Assembly: GCA_030590405.1 (NCBI GenBank)
Contig: JAUUYO010000130.1
Coordinates: 1 to 9,788 of the forward strand
Direction: 5' to 3'
Origin: Kangiellaceae bacterium
GTDB lineage: Bacteria; Pseudomonadota; Gammaproteobacteria; Enterobacterales; Kangiellaceae
DNA: 9,788 nucleotides
Part shown: positions 6,048-9,788 of the stretch, piece by piece
How the letters are laid out: the number at the start of each line of letters is the position of its first letter
Numbering within the stretch: position 1 is the stretch's first letter
Made by a program: the position numbers and the translations under genes
Notes under the pieces: model-generated
Databases searched by the model: none
Told to the model about the DNA's origin: nothing
The model's input: only the letters and a program-made list of their open reading frames with translations

Positions 6048-6095
6048 CTTGAAAACTATATTGAAAACTATATTGAAAACTATATTGAGAACTAA
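6048..6095 (+). repeat. Four tandem 12-bp repeats in the motY leader
   Basis: Contiguous units CTTGAAAACTAT, ATTGAAAACTAT, ATTGAAAACTAT, ATTGAGAACTAA. The array starts at the expected sigma-28 transcription start and ends 6 bases before the AGAGGA ribosome site, so it makes up most of the leader RNA. Confidence 0.9.
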
Positions 6096-6115
6096 ACATT
6101 TAGAGGACTTCATCC

Positions 6116-7036
6116 ATGTTTTTGCTCAATCATGCCCTATCAAAACAAGCTCTATCAAAACAGCCTCCAACAAAACGGCTTATCTGTTGGTTTTTTCTAT
6201 TTTGCAGCTTTTCCGTAAGCGCCAGCTACAAAGTCTATGAAGCCGAACTCGGTGAGTCTGACTGGCAATTTAACGGTAATCCGCTGGGCTGCCAGTTAAC
6301 TCACAAAGTGCCTTATTATGGCAAAGCCACATTCAACAAACAGGCTGGAAAAAAACAATCTTTGGAGTTTAACTTAAGCTACAAAAGACAAGCGGTCACA
6401 GCAGTAAAAGTCGCATCTATTCAGTCATTAAGCCCAGCATGGCTACCTGAACAGCGCGCTAGAGATTTAGGCGAGGTTGAAATTAGAACTGGCAAACATA
6501 TATTCCACACCCTCGACACCGCCAGCTGGAAGTTATTAAATGAATTAGAGGTCGGTCGCTTCCCAACCTTTCGATATCAAAATTTTGAATCCATTCAAGA
6601 TCAGGTTGCAGTGTCTTTATCTGCGGTGGGCTTTAAACAACCCTATGATCGCTTTTTGGACTGTTTGACCAGTCTGGTACCTTATCAGTTGGATGAGTTA
6701 GCTCAAATGACCTTACGATTTGATTTTTCTAAGCATTTGGTAAAAAAGGTTTATCAAAACAAACTCAGTGCGCTTGCTGCCTACGTTCGATTTGATCCCA
6801 ATTTGGAAGTGGTATTTTTAAGAGGTTACACCGATAGTAAGGGCTCGCGCGGTTATAATCATAAGTTGTCAGAAAGGCGGATTGCTGCGGTACAAAAACT
6901 ACTTACTTTGGAAGGTGCGGATCCAACCCGATTTAAAACTCTTGCTTTTGGTGAAAAAAACCCCGTCGCCAGTAATCGAAAAGCCAGTGGCAGAGCACTA
7001 AATCGACGGGTTTATATTCAGGTGGGTCAAAAATAG
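6116..7036 (+). CDS. motY: Sodium-type flagellar motor protein MotY (T-ring, OmpA-like C-terminus)
   Basis: 306 residues. MotY forms, with MotX, the T ring under the basal body that recruits PomA/PomB-type stators in polar flagella. A signal peptide precedes a probable cleavage after SVSA (residue 36). The N-terminal MotY domain (about 38-190) has NPLGCQLTHKVPYYGKATF and LEVGRFPTFRYQNF; C59 and C183 match the conserved disulphide pair of Vibrio MotY. The C-terminal OmpA-like peptidoglycan-binding domain (about 195-304) carries LRGYTDSKGSRGYNHKLSER, AFGEKNPVASN and NRRV. The ATG at 6116 has AGAGGA eight bases upstream. The signal-peptide n-region is unusually long and repetitive (ALSKQ-ALSKQ-PPTKR, residues 7-21). 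motX is not in the window. It is read from a sigma-28 promoter. Confidence 0.93.
   Translation: MFLLNHALSKQALSKQPPTKRLICWFFLFCSFSVSASYKVYEAELGESDWQFNGNPLGCQLTHKVPYYGKATFNKQAGKKQSLEFNLSYKRQAVTAVKVASIQSLSPAWLPEQRARDLGEVEIRTGKHIFHTLDTASWKLLNELEVGRFPTFRYQNFESIQDQVAVSLSAVGFKQPYDRFLDCLTSLVPYQLDELAQMTLRFDFSKHLVKKVYQNKLSALAAYVRFDPNLEVVFLRGYTDSKGSRGYNHKLSERRIAAVQKLLTLEGADPTRFKTLAFGEKNPVASNRKASGRALNRRVYIQVGQK
6134..6178 (+). repeat. In-frame 15-bp tandem repeat within the motY signal-peptide region
   Basis: Three 15-bp units: GCCCTATCAAAACAA, GCTCTATCAAAACAG, and a diverged CCTCCAACAAAACGG. They encode ALSKQ, ALSKQ and PPTKR, adding positive residues to the n-region before the hydrophobic core. Confidence 0.8.
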
Positions 7037-7089
7037 GATTGTGAGCGACGGGAAAAATCTAAAACATAAGTTACAAACAAAAGAGTATT

Positions 7090-7120
7090 CTCACCACAAT
7101 GCCTCTGTGGTGAGTTTTTT
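7090..7120. terminator. Intrinsic terminator between motY and ppsA
   Basis: CTCACCACA (7090-7098), a seven-base loop, TGTGGTGAG (7106-7114), then six T. The nine-base-pair perfect stem can extend through AAGAGTA/TACTCTT on either side. It is a strong rho-independent terminator for motY. Read from the minus strand the stem is the same but the tail is only TACTCTTTTG, so it may act more weakly for ppsA, whose stop codon overlaps the T tract. Confidence 0.88.
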
Positions 7121-9498
7121 TACTCTTGCTCTTTACCAGCCAAAAACAACCAGGTTTCAAGCACACTATCGGGGTTAAGCGAAACGCTATCAATCCCTTC
7201 TTCCATTAGCCACATGGCCAAATCAGGATGATCGGAAGGCCCTTGCCCACAAATACCAATGTATTTATTAGCTTTACGACAGGCTTGTATTGCCATGCTA
7301 AGTAACTTTTTAATGGCTGGATTTCTCTCATCGAAAAGATGGGCAATAATGGCTGAGTCTCGGTCCAGACCAAGAGTTAATTGGGTTAAGTCATTGGAAC
7401 CGATAGAAAAACCATCGAAATGCTCTAAGAACTCATCCGCCATCAACGCGTTTGAAGGTAGCTCGCACATCATAATGACTCTGAGCCCGTTCTCGCCCCG
7501 TTTTAACCCATTTTTCTTTAGTAATTCAATTACTTGCGCTGCTTCATCAACTGTTCGGACGAATGGGATCATAACTTCAACATTGACCAGTCCCATTTCC
7601 TCACGAACTCGTTTAATTGCCTGACATTCAAGCTCAAAGCATTGCATAAACTCATCAGAAATATATCGAGAAGCTCCGCGGAATCCTAGCATCGGATTTT
7701 CTTCTTCTGGCTCGTATAGGTGTCCGCCGATCAGGTTGGCATATTCATTGGATTTAAAATCAGACATTCGAACGATAACTTTTTCCGGTGAAAAAGCGCA
7801 GGCTAAGGTAGAAATTCCTTCGACCAATTTATCAACATAAAAGGATACTGGATCAGCATAACCCGCCATTTGATCGCCGATAGTGGCTTTAAGCTCATCA
7901 TCTTCTAATTGGTCAAACTCCAGTAAAGCTCTTGGGTGAACGCCAATCATTCGATTGATAATAAACTCCAGGCGCGCCAGTCCAATACCGTAGTGAGGCA
8001 ATCTGGCAAAATCGAATGCTCTGTCGGGGTTACCCACGTTCATCATAATTTTGAAGGGTAAATCAGGCATATTATCGATTTCACTGTGGTTAATTTTGAA
8101 ATCTAGCAGTCCTTCATAAATATTTCCGGTATCACCTTCAGCGCAGGAAACGGTTACTTCCTGATCAGGCTTAATTAAATCAGTCGCGTTACCGCAGCCA
8201 ACAACCGCCGGTATGCCTAGTTCACGGGCAATAATAGCCGCATGACAGGTTCTACCGCCTCGGTTAGTGACAATTGCTGAAGCCCGCTTCATAATAGGTT
8301 CCCAATCCGGATCGGTCATATCGGTAACCAAGACGTCTCCGGCCTTAACCTTAGACATCTCGGAAAGGTCATTAATTAAGCGAGCCGCACCTTTACCAAC
8401 TTTTTGTCCAATAGCCCGTCCCGTGGCAACCACTTGTGAGGTATTCTCTAATATATAGCGCTCGATGGTTCGACCATCATCACGACTGCGCACCGTTTCC
8501 GGTCTGGCTTGTACGATATAAATATTGCCATCGGCACCATCTTTGGCCCATTCAATATCCATGGGTCGTTGATAATGTTTTTCGATGATAATGGCTTGTT
8601 TAGCCAGTTCCTGCACCTCATCATTGGTAATACAGTATTGCTGACGAAGAGCCATATCAACTTCGACGGTTTCCACCGATTTACCATGGCCAACATCATC
8701 GGTATAAACCATTTTGATCGCTTTGCCGCCAATATTTTTACGTACAATCGCCTGTTTTCCGGCTTCGAGGGTTGGTTTGTGAACATAAAATTCATCGGGA
8801 TTAACGGCGCCCTGAACGACTGTTTCACCCAATCCATAAGCACCAGTGATAAATACCACATCGGAAAATCCTGATTCCGTATCGATCGTGAACATCACCC
8901 CGCTGGATGCAAGATCACTACGGATCATCTTCTGGATACCCGCGGACAAAGCCACATCACTATGTTCAAATCCTTGATGTACTCGATATGAAATCGCTCG
9001 GTCATTAAATAGTGAGGCAAAAACTTCCTTTAGCGCCAGTTTGACATTATCCCAGCCTCGAACATTGAGAAAGGTCTCTTGTTGACCGGCAAAGGAGGCA
9101 TCCGGCAGATCTTCGGCGGTGGCCGAAGAACGTACCGCAACCGCAAACTCATCGTTAGCATCGCCCTTTAGCTTTAAATAGGCATCGTAAATAGCCTCTT
9201 CCAGCTCGGCCTGAAATGGTGTCTCCATTACCCATTGACGGACTTTTTTACCCGTTACCGCCAACGCGTCGACATCTTCAACATCCAGAACATTCAGTTC
9301 AGCTTGAATTTTATCGTGCAAGCTGCTTTGTGACATAAAAGTCCTGAAAGCATCAGCTGTGGTCGCAAAACCATTTGGTACACTGACTCCCATATTACTC
9401 AGGTTACTGATCATTTCGCCTAAGGATGCATTTTTGCCGCCTACACGCTCAACATCGTTCATTCCTAAACCGTCATACCAAAGTACATTATCTTGCAC
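7120..9498 (-). CDS. ppsA: Phosphoenolpyruvate synthase (pyruvate, water dikinase)
   Basis: 792 residues, the same length as E. coli PpsA. It converts pyruvate, ATP and water to PEP, AMP and phosphate, the entry to gluconeogenesis from pyruvate or lactate. The N-terminal ATP-binding domain has GGKNASLGEMI (20-30) and AVRSSATAEDLPDASFAGQQ (121-140). The central phosphohistidine domain has GGRTCHAAIIARELGIP with catalytic H419. The C-terminal TIM barrel has MMCELPSNALMADEFL, SIGSNDLTQLTLGLDRDS and the ICGQGPSDHPDLA block with catalytic C750. T417, two residues before H419, is the expected site of PpsR phosphorylation. The start is GTG (9496-9498) with GGAG seven bases upstream. ppsR is divergent 189 bp away. 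Confidence 0.98.
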   Translation of the reverse strand: MQDNVLWYDGLGMNDVERVGGKNASLGEMISNLSNMGVSVPNGFATTADAFRTFMSQSSLHDKIQAELNVLDVEDVDALAVTGKKVRQWVMETPFQAELEEAIYDAYLKLKGDANDEFAVAVRSSATAEDLPDASFAGQQETFLNVRGWDNVKLALKEVFASLFNDRAISYRVHQGFEHSDVALSAGIQKMIRSDLASSGVMFTIDTESGFSDVVFITGAYGLGETVVQGAVNPDEFYVHKPTLEAGKQAIVRKNIGGKAIKMVYTDDVGHGKSVETVEVDMALRQQYCITNDEVQELAKQAIIIEKHYQRPMDIEWAKDGADGNIYIVQARPETVRSRDDGRTIERYILENTSQVVATGRAIGQKVGKGAARLINDLSEMSKVKAGDVLVTDMTDPDWEPIMKRASAIVTNRGGRTCHAAIIARELGIPAVVGCGNATDLIKPDQEVTVSCAEGDTGNIYEGLLDFKINHSEIDNMPDLPFKIMMNVGNPDRAFDFARLPHYGIGLARLEFIINRMIGVHPRALLEFDQLEDDELKATIGDQMAGYADPVSFYVDKLVEGISTLACAFSPEKVIVRMSDFKSNEYANLIGGHLYEPEEENPMLGFRGASRYISDEFMQCFELECQAIKRVREEMGLVNVEVMIPFVRTVDEAAQVIELLKKNGLKRGENGLRVIMMCELPSNALMADEFLEHFDGFSIGSNDLTQLTLGLDRDSAIIAHLFDERNPAIKKLLSMAIQACRKANKYIGICGQGPSDHPDLAMWLMEEGIDSVSLNPDSVLETWLFLAGKEQE

Positions 9499-9505
9499 GT
9501 TTTCG

Positions 9506-9509
9506 CTCC
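9506..9509 (-). promoter_or_regulatory. Shine-Dalgarno site for the GTG start of ppsA
   Basis: GGAG on the minus strand, seven bases before the GTG at 9498-9496. It fixes the GTG start, which also gives the same protein length as E. coli PpsA. Confidence 0.75.
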
Positions 9510-9536
9510 AATGGGTTATTCATGCCTTTTCAAATC

Positions 9537-9566
9537 AAGCTAAAGATCAGCTAAGCTAAAAATCAG
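9537..9566 (-). repeat. Direct repeat upstream of ppsA
   Basis: On the plus strand AAGCTAAAGATCAG (9537-9550) is followed 16 bp later by AAGCTAAAAATCAG (9553-9566), 13 of 14 identical. It lies 39-68 bp upstream of the ppsA start in the divergent ppsA-ppsR gap. It may be a regulatory half-site pair or a microduplication. No clear promoter for either gene could be assigned in the rest of the gap; TTGACT at 9624-9629 is -35-like for ppsR but lacks a well-spaced -10. Confidence 0.65.
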
Positions 9567-9687
9567 GGAATTCATGATATTACAAGAAACTCTTTATTCC
9601 AACATAACTTTAGTTGAGGTTGCTTGACTTGTCAGGGCATGATTAAATCAAACATAGAAATCGTATTTTACTGCATGGTGAGCAAAT

Positions 9688-9788
9688 ATGAAACGCAAAG
9701 TGTTTTTTGTTTCAGACCGAACGGGTATTACCGCCGAAATGTTCGGCCAATCCCTTCTCTTTCAATTTGAAGAGACCGAATTCTCCGA
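9688..9788 (+). CDS. ppsR: PEP synthase regulatory protein (kinase/pyrophosphorylase), 5' end only
   Basis: The first 33 codons of a gene leaving the right edge. MKRKVFFVSDRTGITAEMFG is the recognisable N-terminus of the DUF299/PpsR family, whose members have the SDGTGITAE-type block here. PpsR inactivates PEP synthase by ADP-dependent phosphorylation of the threonine near its catalytic histidine and reactivates it by Pi-dependent dephosphorylation. The ATG at 9688 has GGTGAG about five bases upstream. The divergent position next to ppsA supports the call strongly. The family block has R where many homologues have G (SDRTG). Whether that matters cannot be judged from the fragment. Confidence 0.92.
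   Translation, partial: MKRKVFFVSDRTGITAEMFGQSLLFQFEETEFS

Noticed and set aside
6200..6212. Lipoprotein signal in MotY at the cysteine of LFC-S
   Set aside because: The residues before the cysteine do not fit the lipobox, and a normal signal peptidase I site follows a few residues later.
6049..6240. 63-codon frame beginning KTILKTILKTIL at the motY repeat array
   Set aside because: The regular peptide is only the 12-bp repeat translated. It overlaps motY out of frame and has no ribosome site.
8448..8861. 137-codon open frame on the minus strand inside ppsA, and opposite-strand frames at 7259-7624, 8267-8458 and 8509-8874
   Set aside because: All lie within the intact, full-length ppsA and show no recognisable protein features; they are shadows.

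Overview
This window comes from a motile gammaproteobacterium of moderately low GC content. The gene order flgN-flgM-flgA / cheV-cheR-flgB-flgC-flgD, the presence of a MotY-type T-ring protein, RNase T, and a PpsA/PpsR pair all fit a polar-flagellated marine lineage (Alteromonadales/Oceanospirillales/Vibrio-like). The species cannot be named from sequence alone.

Layout. Positions 1-3499 are read on the minus strand: cheV, cheR, then after a 369-bp non-coding gap flgB, flgC and the first part of flgD, which runs off the left edge. From 3707 to 5275 the plus strand carries flgA, flgM and flgN. rnt (RNase T, minus) converges on flgN and is divergent from motY (plus, 6116-7036). ppsA (PEP synthase, minus, 7120-9498) converges on motY across a hairpin terminator. 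The 5' end of ppsR (plus, from 9688) is divergent from ppsA and leaves the right edge.

How the genes work together. FlgB, FlgC and FlgD build the proximal rod and the hook cap. FlgA is the periplasmic P-ring chaperone. FlgM is the anti-sigma-28 factor and FlgN the export chaperone for the hook-filament junction proteins. CheV and CheR are chemotaxis adaptor and methyltransferase. MotY forms part of the stator-anchoring T ring. The promoters I can read match the flagellar cascade: a textbook sigma-54 site ahead of flgB, a near-perfect sigma-54 site pointing at flgA, and a sigma-28 site with a perfect GCCGATAA element ahead of motY. Three CCGC...GCGG inverted repeats lie 65-155 bp upstream of the flgB start site and are candidate sites for a FlrC/FleR-type activator. 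ppsA and ppsR are a metabolic pair: PpsR is the kinase/phosphorylase that controls PpsA at the threonine next to its catalytic histidine.

The least expected signal is a set of short tandem duplications in the leader regions. Two of them, in the unrelated flgB and motY leaders, are each four copies of a 12-bp unit that begins almost exactly at the predicted transcription start. Others lie just before flgB, ahead of flgA, inside the motY signal-peptide coding region, and ahead of ppsA. I see no mobile element, CRISPR array, tRNA or rRNA, and no wholly novel gene system.
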